Positions 38,629 through 49,100 of a stretch of DNA of 64,000 nucleotides are shown here, in pieces; the first letter of the stretch is position 1; each line of letters starts with the position of its first letter. The stretch comes from Paragonimus westermani (Eukaryota; Platyhelminthes; Trematoda; Plagiorchiida; Troglotrematidae). The translations under genes were made by a program, and so were the position numbers. The notes beneath the pieces were generated by a model that saw nothing but the letters and a program-made list of their open reading frames with translations, did not search any database and was not told the DNA's origin. The stretch covers positions 233,016 through 297,015 of the forward strand of contig QNGE01000408.1 in the NCBI GenBank assembly GCA_008508345.1, given 5' to 3'.

Positions 38629-38913
38629 TGTCTGCAAAAGACGCTTGGCCAACAAGTTGGTTTATTGAGAAAACTTCCGTATAGGTCATGTCAAAAACTA
38701 AACCACAAACGTGTACACGCATTTGCACGACAGACATGCACTCACATACATTGGGTGACAGTACGTTGTCATTCGCCTTGGTGAAAGCACTCACATAGCA
38801 CGTACATATTATTCCGATAGTTTCTTCTTGTCCGTCGTGTTCGGAGCTTGTCCTTTTGTTCCCGATTGTCGCCTGTGGGTAATACACTACTTGTGAGTAG
38901 TATACTACTCACA
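38629..38913 (-). repeat. 3' LTR of Ty3/Gypsy element
   Basis: 285 bp, about 91-92% identical to 42831-43115 by eye. The same 22-bp palindrome is at its start (38913-38892). The pol frame's terminal TGA (38911-38909) lies inside the first 5 bp of this LTR. Confidence 0.95.
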
Positions 38914-41900
38914 AAGGTTCAGAGGTTCCTTGGTTCCTTTGCATTTGTCGACGAATCCTCTCCGATCGACGCGGTGTTTCCTCCCGGATTATCGATCTTC
39001 TGGTTCGTCGCGCCGGCATCTCCTGCCACGTTATTAACTCACTGGCGTGCACTCGTTTCGTCTCGCCGTCCTTCTTGATCGTGTATACTGGGCCTCGTCT
39101 GCATATTACCAAATACCGACCTTTCTATTTAGGCAAAATTTTTCTTGATTCTGGCCCGCTGGCACTCGTGTTCCGATGGTCTCGATATTTCACCCGTTCT
39201 CCTAGGCTGAACATTCTAGTCTTGCCGAATCGTTGCCTTGGGGATTGCTCCTTTGTGTGTGCCTGCGGTGCTTTCAAATTTCGTTTGGCTCTTTCTCTTT
39301 TGGCAACCAATTCTTTAGTGGAATCAATGCACTATGGTCATACCCCAATGTCCTGATCCACCGGAAGTCGAGGGGTTCTACCGTACATCAATTGAAATGG
39401 AGATTTCTTCGTGCTCGCCTGCACAGACGCCCGGTAGGCTAATAACACCAGTGGCAACGCAGACTCCCAGTCTCCTCCTTTGGCTGATAACCATTCTTTG
39501 ACCGTTCGGTTGTTACGTTCAGTTAGGCCATTCGTTTGTGGGTGATACGGCGTCGTTCGGATGCGCTTGATTCCCAGTTGTTGCATGCGTGTTCGAAACT
39601 CATCGCTTTCGAAGCATGGTCCCTGATCCGTCAAGATCGCCTTTGGTACACCGTGGTTTGCTACAATGTGCTTCATCACCATATCTCCCACCGTAGATGC
39701 TTTCTGATCCGGAACGCCAGTCGCTTCGATCCAACGGGTAAAGTGTTCCGTCATGACCAGAACGTACTGGTTACCGCGGGCGCTCAGTGGAAATGGGCCC
39801 ATAAGATCCATAGACCAGAGTTCACCGATTTCGGAGACTGGTATTGGTTGTAAGGGCTGTTGGGCTCCCCGATTGTCGCTTTTCAGTAACTGACACTGTT
39901 GGCATGCAAGCACGTAAGTTGTCACATCCTCTTTCATTTTCGGCCAATATGCTCTTTGTTGCAACAGATCGTACGTCCTAGTGCATCCGGTGTGTGCCAT
40001 TTCATGGCAGTCTGCCACCACTTTCCTCCTCAGTTGTCTCGGGATGACTACCACGCACGGGTGCCCAACGCCACGCTGCCATGTCAATACGCCTGCACTG
40101 TTTAAGCCAACTCTTTTCCATTGGGATGCGATTATTTTCAGCTCCTCATCCTTAGTATTTGTGGGGATTCTCACGCCTCTTGCCAGAGCTTCAATCACTT
40201 TCCGGAGGACCTTATCTTGACGTTGTAGGCGTACTAGCGTTTGTGGGTCCTGCTCCATTATTAAGCCGTTGACTCCAACGGTCACTTTGGGGAGTTCGTC
40301 GTCTACTTGTGGTCGAGAAAGAAAATCCGCGACGCAATTGCTCAAACCAGGCACATGGTTGATCGTGAAGTCATATTCCTGTAAACGTAATGCCCATCGG
40401 GCTAATTTGCCTCTCGGGTCCCTCGCAGTCATGATCCATTCCAGGGGTTTGTGATCCGTCTCCACGTGGAACTGTTGACCCAACAGGTATGGTCTCCACT
40501 TGTCCAGTGCCCAGACGATTGCCAAACATTCCTTCTCAATAGTCGAATACTTCTGCTCCGTTGGGGTCAGGACTCTGCTGGCATACTCGATTACTCCTTC
40601 CTTTTGCTTGAGTACTGCCCCAATGCCACGGTCACTGGTATCTGTTGCTACGATAAACGTTTCTTTTGTATTCGGTAGTTTCAACGTCAGTAGTTGCTCG
40701 TTCGTCGCTTGTTGCACTCGCTTGAACGCCCTCTGGGCATCGTCGGTCCATTCAAATTTCTTGTCTTTTCGAAGGAGTTCGTACAATGGCGATGCAATGG
40801 AGTGAAAATGTTTCACGAACCGACTGTAGTACCCCGCTTGACCCAAAAATTGTTTCAGGGTTCGTTTGGAATTCGGAGCCCCGGCTTCTCTAATTGTCAG
40901 TATTTTCTCCGGCAGAGGCTTGATTTCGCCTTGACCCACCTTGTGTCCCAGTAACACTACGGACGATCGTCCGAGCTGTGACTTATCAGCATTGATCCGG
41001 AGTCCTGAGTTCTTGATGCGATTCAAGACAACATCTATATGGGCAGCATGTTCCGATTCCGTGTTGCTGTATATTACAATATCATCTCCGTATACCGCCA
41101 CATTATCCAGTCGTTTCACCAGCTGAACCATCAGGCACGAAAATGTGAACGGTGCCCCGGATGAGCCAAACGGCATGCGTTTGAACTGATACTGTTTTTC
41201 GCCTACCGTGAATGCGGTCTTCTCACGATCTGAGGGTCTAATTGGTACTTGCCAGTATCCGGAGAGTAAGTGAAAAACTGTGAACAATTTCGCCTGCTGT
41301 AGCTTGTCAAAAATATCAGCGACGGACGGTATTGGTACGACTGTATTCTGTGTTACGTCATTCAGCCGTCTAAAATCCACACAAAAGCGGTACTTCCCGT
41401 TGGACTTCTTCACCAGGAGAACAGGCGAGTTGTACGGACTGTTGGCTTCTTCGATAACATCCTCGCTCAGCATGTTCTCCAGTTGTCTTCTCAATTCCTC
41501 CTCAAGATGAACCGGTGTCCTGGGAGGTCCGTGAGGTTGAAATGTTCCGGTTGTTGGTATTTCATGGGCAATCCAGTTGCAAAATTCGTACGGATCATTG
41601 TCAATCGTAAATACTTCCGCGCACTTCTCGACCGTGGACTTGAGCAGGGGGGCTGTGCAACTGGGGGTTTTAACCTTGCGTACTTGGTTGACGCTATCCT
41701 TTCGCTGTCCTATGAGCGTCAGTGAGCCATACTTAGTTGACAACTTATTGAGCTTCAAGTCAATCACAGCATCTGTTGCAGCGAGGAAATCGGCTCCGAG
41801 TATCGTTTGCCTGGTTTCTGGGGACACAATTAAACGGTGCTTCACGATATGGCCGCCGATACATACCCCACATTCTTTTACACCGTCAACCAGTAGACTA

Positions 41901-42169
41901 TGACCTCCAACCGTCATGATCATCGTGGATGTCGGTTCTAGGTTTTGCTTTTCGGCACGAGCACTCAACGAAATAGCTGCTCCTGTATTGACTAAACACT
42001 GTTCTACCTCTCCAGCAACCTCAACCCTTGTATGTACGGCACCCTTCCCAATCGCTTTCATTACTAGTTGACCCGTCCAACAAAGAGAACAATCACGAGA
42101 CATTTTATTTTTAGACTTCTGAGACCGTCTGATTGGGCAATCCTTCTTCCAATGTCCTTTTTTCCACAT
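38909..42169 (-). pseudogene. Pol polyprotein of Ty3/Gypsy element (broken)
   Basis: A 943-codon frame (42169-39338), then the same frame continues past stops to 38909. Domains in order, with residues counted from 42169. Aspartic protease: residues 57-69 read 'EQCLVNTGAAISL', with Asn-61 where the family has the catalytic Asp. Reverse transcriptase: about 225-415, with motif A reading 'FTVFHLLSGYWQV' (His-300 in place of the catalytic Asp) and motif C 'YGDD' intact at 360-363. RNase H: Asp-510, Glu-547, Asp-572. Integrase: zinc site H722/H726/C756/C759 and DDE triad D788, D848, E884, all present. In-frame stops at 39338-39340, 39332-39334 and 39125-39127 cut the GPY/F-type C-terminal integrase region. 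The last stop falls within the 3' LTR. Confidence 0.92.
42157..42163 (-). promoter_or_regulatory. Slippery heptamer A AAA AAG at gag/pol frame change
   Basis: On the element strand the gag codons read GGA AAA AAG. This gives the canonical X XXY YYZ heptamer in the gag zero frame. A -1 slip here enters the pol frame, which is open from 42169 to 39338, and completes the zinc knuckle with its His and Cys. It could be a programmed -1 site or a one-base loss in a homopolymer. Confidence 0.4.
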
Positions 42170-42801
42170 ATGAAGCAGCCTCCTGGTTGATCGTTCTTCC
42201 GTGATGCTGTTTTCAGGGCAGCTACATCCGCTGCGAGTTGCTCCATTGTCTTCTGCATTGCCTCCAGTGTCTTCTTGTCCGCATTGTTGTTTGCATCCAC
42301 TTAGACCACGGACATTACTGCCAACTCCCGCGTCACCTACGCCAGATCGTCAAGGTCCATCAGCCGGGCGACAGGCGCAATATGAACTTGGTCGCGAACC
42401 ACCATCGGGAGACCTTCAATAAACTGTTCCGTTAACAACTGTCGTTGTGATTCTTGATCCAATCCTGGCAGAGCCCTGTCCAGCAAACCTTGCAGAGTGG
42501 CGGCGAACACGGACGGGTCAGCTTTTTGTCCAAGCCTAGCCGCCTTGAACCGCCGCACGGCCTCCTGGCGGTTGGCCGGGCTGTCAAACGCAGCCACCAG
42601 CGCCTCCTTCGCAGCGGCCCAATCCATCTTCCCAGGGCCTCTTCGCGCTGCGTCCAGCACCGCCTTCGCCCTGCCTTTCACCAGCGTCCGCAGGGCAGCC
42701 AGCTTCCCACGAACGGTCTTGACTCCGACCACTTCGGCCACGTCCTCCAGGAACGTCCGGACGTCTCCATCTTCGAACGGCTGTGGCCAGAGAATCTTCA
42801 T
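42157..42801 (-). pseudogene. Gag of Ty3/Gypsy element (broken)
   Basis: The frame starts at an ATG at 42801, only 30 nt after the 5' LTR, and encodes an alpha-helical gag/capsid region (blocks such as 'DVRTFLEDVAEVVGV', 'MDWAAAKEALVAAF' and 'LTEQFIEGLP'). In-frame TAG at 42337-42339 and TAA at 42301-42303 interrupt it. The same frame then resumes with a coiled-coil-like stretch and the start of a CCHC zinc knuckle, C-x2-C. The knuckle's His and last Cys are in the -1 frame, after an A-run at 42158-42163. The coding strand is GC- and Ala/Arg-rich, unlike the surrounding DNA. Gag packages the element RNA in intact relatives. Confidence 0.85.
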
Positions 42802-42805
42802 CCTC

Positions 42806-42823
42806 GCGTTCGTCACGGCACCA
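42806..42823 (-). promoter_or_regulatory. Putative primer-binding site
   Basis: Seven bases after the 5' LTR the element reads TGGTGCCGTGACGAACGC. TGG is the expected start of a tRNA-3'-end complement. I could not assign the tRNA. The site is only about 5 nt from the gag ATG at 42801. Confidence 0.4.
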
Positions 42824-42830
42824 GTTGTTC

Positions 42831-43115
42831 TGTCTGCAAAAGACGCTTGACCAGCAAGTTGGTTTGTAGAGCAAACTTCCGTATAGGTCATGTCAAAAAC
42901 TAAACCATAAACGCGTACACGCATTTGCACGACAGACATGCACTCGCATGCATTGGGTGACAGTACGTGGTCATTCGCCTTGGGGAAAGTTCTCACACAG
43001 CATGTACACACTGTTCCGATAGTCTCTTATTGTCCGTCGTGTTCGAGGCTTGTCCTTTTGTTCCTGAATGTCGCCTGTGGGTAATACACTACTTGTGAGT
43101 AGTATACTACTCACA
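42831..43115 (-). repeat. 5' LTR of Ty3/Gypsy element
   Basis: 285 bp. On the element's strand it begins TGTGAG and ends CAGACA (the TG...CA ends). Its first 22 bp (43115-43094) form a perfect palindrome with half-site TGTGAGTAGTA. It aligns without gaps to the 3' LTR. Confidence 0.95.
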
Positions 43116-46100
43116 ACGAAACTGCCTGTTATACAACACTAATGATCTGGTAGACAGAAGCCAGTATTATACAGACAGGTTTACGTTTTTCATTATGACA
43201 TACTTCCTAGATCGATTTACTCTTACTCACTTTGAATACGTTAACTTGCAGGCAATCGACAAGTATGCTGTGTTCTGATAACTGTAGCAGTTTATTTTGA
43301 AGAATCATTACTTGAGATATAATAGGTACCAACTCGCCACCTTAGTATCCGGTTATTGCTTGTGGTTTGAATACAGGGGAAAAAGTTCTGTCTCCGCACG
43401 ATTATGCGTCTCCCTGATGAGAGCGATTAAAGCCAAGTTGTATTTCATGATTGCATATAATGTACCAGTAGGTTAAAACCTAAGCCATTGCACGTGGGTT
43501 TGGATGAATTATTGTGAATCACTGATCGGCTGAACGCGTTTGCTTGCCAGGTGCAGGGAAATGCAAACGCCTCTTACAATAGGTGAACAAGCTTCGTCAC
43601 TTTGTTCGAGTAGCTGCTAGCCTGTCGTTTTTGATAGGAAACCGTATCTTCTATAGTGAATTAGCCAGCAGGATGTTGTGTTCAAAAATTCCTGTATGCT
43701 GGACTATCAGACAGGACTAGAAGTACAGCCAAGATGTCTGCTGCATCAAAGCTGTTGTAAATAATTTCAGTCATTCTACATGTGTAGATAATGTTACAAA
43801 GTAATCTTTTCTTTGAAAGCGTAATTTTTAAAAAAGTTAGAAAGTCTACAGGCAATCATTTAAAGAGTGTAGTTTGTTGGGAACTAATCTGTTTGGTTAG
43901 ATGGTAAAATTTGTAGATGGACGCAGCTGGCCAGTTAGAAAAAAACAAATCCGTTATTTTCATTTAGTAAGAAAACAACATAACTCTTCCGCCGTCTGAT
44001 TGAGTAAAAATCAATGTTGAAATTTATATTCTTCATGATCTAAGGATGTTAAAAGTGTGACGGGTTTGAGTTTCTCATATGTGGGAAAACTATTAACGGA
44101 AAACTTTTGTCAGTAGGCTACAAGTATTCTGTCCGCTTAGCGAAAATTGGTAGCTGAGGGGATTCGCTGGTTGTGATTGTATTTAGCTTCATGCAGTTCA
44201 ACTTTTCAACTTAGTGGGTCAGTTAATTTAATTGCTCAATTGACTATTGTGGCGTGGCGTGGACGCCAGGTTTCTTGTAGGACCCAGCGTAACCCACCTT
44301 GAAAGAGGAAACCCATCGGGTTTAACGCGATTTAAAAAAAACGTGTATCTGCCCATACGAGTCCTCGTTCGTTTTAAGTCTACATTAGAGGTTACTGACT
44401 CTAGTTTTGGGGTAAAATTTCCGACTGTCCGTCGTATGCTTACAATTCTCACTTGTTGCTTCCTTGATATTGCGTGCCGTCTCAGTCTGGACAAAGCGAT
44501 AGTTACATTTTGGTTTCCAGTTTGTGAACCAGAAAGGTTCCGTTATGACCCAGCAAATATTTCATACGGGATCTCGAAGGAGGTTGACCCCAGCTAAGAC
44601 TACCGAAGTATTTTACGACCGTTTTGGCCTATTTGAGCACCCATCAAGCAAATAAAGTGAATCTATGATCTGTGGATAGAGGTCAGAATGATAGTTTGGA
44701 CAAGTGTCTACTGGTTCACCCGGTCGCGTCCATTGGGGCCACAGAAGAGTACCTTGGTTACCCCACTTCAATCCCTCATAAGCTAAAAAGAGTGACAATC
44801 GACCACCCTTCCGACACACGGCAACTGAACACGAGTTTGATTTTCCGAGATGTGGGCCAACATTGACACTTTTTTAAGTAGTTCCTGGTGTCCAGCAAGT
44901 TTACTGGAATTCACTGTGATTGGCTGTTCATCGCAGCAAAAGCACCGTAGATTTTGCCCCCAATTTCAAAAATTGCACAATACTCCTATTTCCAATAAGT
45001 GTTATTTATACGGTCAGCAAGAAGAAGCGTTCAATAACTCATCCAAATATCTGTTAGAGCCAACAAAATCCTGACTATCGTTCGTTACAATCTACCCAAT
45101 TTAATTAGCCATTCTTTTGGGATTCTGGGGCAGAACTTATAACGTTTCAAATGATCCAGCCGGACCGTGTAATCTCAGTGGCTTATCTTGTTCCCAGGGA
45201 GTTTTTAGAGAGTTTTAACCCTACGTTAATTTGTCGCATCATGCAAGCGGAATCCATGGGATCGATTTCAAACAGGTTAGACGTACGCCCTGACTTTTAT
45301 TAAAGCCCCGCATTGGTGGATTAGATTGCAATTGGCCATTGCAAAAAATAATACGCTATCGAACAGAGAGTAAGCTGTTGCATTGAAATTTTTCGGAAGC
45401 TTCGAAAACTGCGAAATTATTGGTTAGCATTCTAAAACTATCTTATAGTAACTGAATGGTTCGTGTAACTTTGTACTATGGTATTCAAAGTTCGAGGACA
45501 CTGAAAAGTACAGATTATGACAGATACAATAAAATAACAAGTCGTCACAGCGAATTCAGAATATACACGTCACGAATCAAAGTGTGCTCTGGAAAATCCC
45601 AGCTTAAGTGTAAAAAATTAGTCGCGGTTTGATTACGTTAATGCGATGACATCTAATCCATATGCACAGAAAGTGCTGTCCACATCATATCCACTTAATT
45701 ACCAGGGTAAAGAAATTGTCACAAACAACTACTGATTAACTTCACATACAACCTACTGTTTATGATGTAATGAGCAACCTGTATGGTAGGACTATCAGCC
45801 TTAATGGGAACTTAAAACTAAAACTGAATGGTTGTAGATCCAAGGTGTATGGTGAATATGCTTCATACAGCTTACAGGACCAAATGAGGAGTTACTCAAC
45901 TTCGTAGAAGAGTAAAATTTTATCATGACACATCGACTATAGGATGTTAAACCAGCTTTGAATAATCGTTTACAGATTTCAAGTATACTGAAATGACGCA
46001 GAGTGTAAAGCATTAATGATCATCCGCCTGTATACGTACAAAACGAATGGACTGTTTGTGTCGTTCGTAGCTGTGACCAAGATTAGTGATCCAAATCGAC

Positions 46101-49100
46101 CTACACACTATTGAGGGACTGCATTTCTTCTTTGTTAATGGTCATGACACAAATGACGGAAGTGTGTGTCCAATTAATTTTGAATAAACCTCACTAAAAT
46201 GTGAATCAGGCTGTTGTACTCCGGCAGAATGTTTTGTCAAACCATTGAAAACTAGATCCTGGACAACGGTTTATTTCAGCCCATAGTTAATAAACAACGC
46301 AAACCCTTGTCATTGTTGGAAATGTAGTTTCGGTCCACATTCATAACAGGCAACCATGCTTCCCGTCGGGCGAGTGACCCCACATCAGGTACAGCGGATT
46401 TATCACGACTGAGCGCTCAACAGCGTGAACGAAAGCTGCGCTCAATATGTGTGGTGTTTAGGTTGAAAGTACCAAGTTCCAGTTGCTTAGCAGAACTGCA
46501 TTTGTATAATCAGAGTTAATATATGATTGTCGAGTATTTAGTTTATACATCGAAAAACAGTCAGTCCCGAGCTACGACCTTTAATATCGGAGCAGGAAGA
46601 CCAGTTATGCAAGGAGGCCCTATTGTTTAGCATGTTCCTATGAGATGCTACACGCACCAGCGAAACTCAAAATAATCGAAAGAACAAAGCTCGTGAGTCA
46701 ACTCCACACAAATGCCGGTCTGTCATTGGTTAAAACCAAGGCAGACGAAAATTCAAGGTCACCAATTTTCACTTGTCTCAAGCAGCGCTTCGAGCGACTT
46801 GATGCTGACGGGTTTGCGATGACACATTAACACACGTAGTGTTCGTTCGATCGATTACACGACCAGTCTCCAGCACGTGTTTGGTTATCGATACCACTTT
46901 GTGCTGTCTGACTGCACCGTATGTTCACGGGATGACGATGCATTGGCCACCGCGTTAGAAAGAACATACTGTTGTACCTCGAGGGTGCAAGTTCCCAAAT
47001 ACATTTAGGACGTACCGTTTGGCTTGATCCAACGTGACCCCACCGGAGTGCGCATGCTGGTTTCGTAGATTGTCAAGCACTTTCTGGAGACTGGAAAAGT
47101 GGTCGTTTCGAAAAACTTTTTCCGCGTGTTAATGTGTCTTTGTGAACCTGTCATCCTCAGGTCATTCGAGATGCTGCTTGTCGCGCGCAGTAAATCAGCA
47201 CTCTATGTGCCGAAGTTGGCTTTGTACCTTCGTCTGCCCTGGTTTTGACCAGTGACGGACATCAAGAGAATTCTGCGACCAATACACACGATTGAGTCTA
47301 GAGACCGAAGGTGCCGGGAGCTAGCCGGTTTGTCTTATTCGACAACAAACGAGTATTTGTTGACCAGGAAGACAGCTATTGAAGACAAGGCGTAGCACCA
47401 CTCTTGGAAAGTATGGCAAACGCCAAGAAGAGTAAAGTTTTGGACCTAATTACGTTTTAGGTGAATGGGATGATAGGGCTTTAAGAATCTCTAGAAGCAC
47501 TGCTAACCAGCTCAGAAGAAAAACCGTTCCAATGGTTAATAACTCCATAAGATTGCAAGTGTTTCCCGGAGAGGGAGCGGCGACGGGGTTTGTAAAGCTG
47601 CCTTGCATATCCTCGTCGGTCATCATCAAACGCCATGGTCGGAAGCTGTTCTGCAAGTGTGTGGAAATTAATTCATTGCGGGGTCGCCGAAATTCGAGTG
47701 AACGCAAATTAAGCAGAAGACTGGTACGCGTCAGTTCACAAGCTCATGACTAGTTTGGTAGTCGCACGGTGAACACAAATAACAGTGAACATGCCTATCT
47801 TGAAGCCAGTGTACTTGGTCTGGTTAGCATACTCAAGTGGCAATCTTACATGATCCACACAAAGCGTCCGAAAAGCTTTGTGGTCTACGTGTGAAGATTT
47901 CTGTTTTTTATTCTGGAAGCAGCAAACTCCTCTTTGTGGCGGTCATTTCGCGACAGTAGATGACAGACAAGTTAAACGAACTCCAGACATCTGGTTCTCT
48001 CATTAGATCGATCTTCCTGACGTTTATTTTGCTGGGTGTAATATGAATCACGAAGACTTTGCCAGAGTCCACAACGAATAATATATTGCGATAGTACTGC
48101 CATTTACGGGTATACTCCAATCTGTCTGTCAGCGCTTACTCATATGAAGATCATTGTGTGGTGCGCTAAAGTCAGTAGTATTTCAGGGTTTTGGGTGGTC
48201 AGCGTAGAGAAGAGTGCCGTTAGACATATTGTTCAGAAGACCGTTGGTATGAATACGAAACGAAAGAAGAACGAGCGTTGACTTTTTAAGAGCTACCAAA
48301 AAATCAGGGAAGGAGATGAGTTGCCTATATGTATATACTGTGGGAATAAGTGGGAGCTGTCAAGGGGAGATGACGTATCATATGTGAAAGAGATAGGCCA
48401 GGAGAGTGAATATACAGTTTATCCGGTAAAACAGCTCGGTATTTAGAAGTGCGTTTCGAAATGCATGGTGATTCAGGTCTGCAGAATCGCCTGGTTTCTG
48501 CAACTACTGTTTTGCTGACCACGGTGTTCGCTAGGCCAATCTGGTTCGTGATAATTAGGTCAAGCAAGGAGCGAATTTAACCAGAACGATACCGCGTCAA
48601 GGTGCTGACCTGTTGTGTCCAGACCTTTCGCTGTATCAACGTAAACAAGGACAACAAAAATCCGTTCTCACAGTCCAAGTGGGAACCATTCTAATAAAAA
48701 GATAAGAAAAACGTTGAAATCTTAAAGCAATTTCTTAGACTTTCAAAAAGGATTACTCTCTGATGCGTTGTACGAGGGTGAACGATATTCATCCGCCAGC
48801 TAGCAGTGTGTCTTGGCCTCGCGACGCTGGCCGTAGCCACAGAGCGTTACACATGTTGCAAAAGTGAAAATCCACAATGACTGTGGGTGTCTGGACACCT
48901 TGATTGAGGACTATCACAGGAAACTCGGAGTTGTCAGCACGGCACACGGAGAAGCCAGGGGCTTTCAGTTCACTGTTAATGACTTCTCCGCAATAGCAAA
49001 GATGTGAGTAGTTGTATTACAAGCAGATTCACTAGCGAGTTTTTGCAACAGGAATGCAGAAAATAAGTGTTGCATTTAGGTTACACAAACAAACCGATGG

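Larger units (their letters stand above)
38629..43115 (-). mobile_element. Ty3/Gypsy LTR retrotransposon, full length but dead
   Basis: A 4,487-bp element on the minus strand: 5' LTR (42831-43115), gag, pol in the order protease, RT, RNase H, integrase, then 3' LTR (38629-38913). The RT-RNaseH-integrase order identifies Ty3/Gypsy (Metaviridae-type) rather than Copia. The LTRs differ at about 24 of 285 sites by eye count, so the insertion is old. The flanking pentamers (38624-38628 TGATG, 43116-43120 ACGAA) do not match, so no target-site duplication survives. Lesions: two in-frame stops in gag, a gag-to-pol frame change in the zinc knuckle, an altered protease active site, an altered RT motif A, and three in-frame stops near the pol C-terminus. 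Gag is markedly GC-rich compared with the host sequence. Confidence 0.95.

Noticed and set aside
38558..38887. 109-codon minus-strand frame ending in the 3' LTR
   Set aside because: It is LTR sequence translated by chance. The 5' LTR gives the same peptide fused ahead of gag, so the true gag start is the ATG at 42801.
42454..42903. 149- and 117-codon plus-strand frames opposite gag
   Set aside because: They are antisense shadows of the GC-rich gag region, where stops are rare; there is no motif.
44228..44597. 116-codon plus and 88-codon minus frames at 44.2-44.6 kb
   Set aside because: Frames on opposite strands overlap, no motif is recognised, and the lengths are within chance.
46850..47750. 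Possible degenerate gypsy-like or other transposon coding region
   Set aside because: The patch is GC-richer and has protein-like fragments, but no catalytic motif could be identified in any frame.
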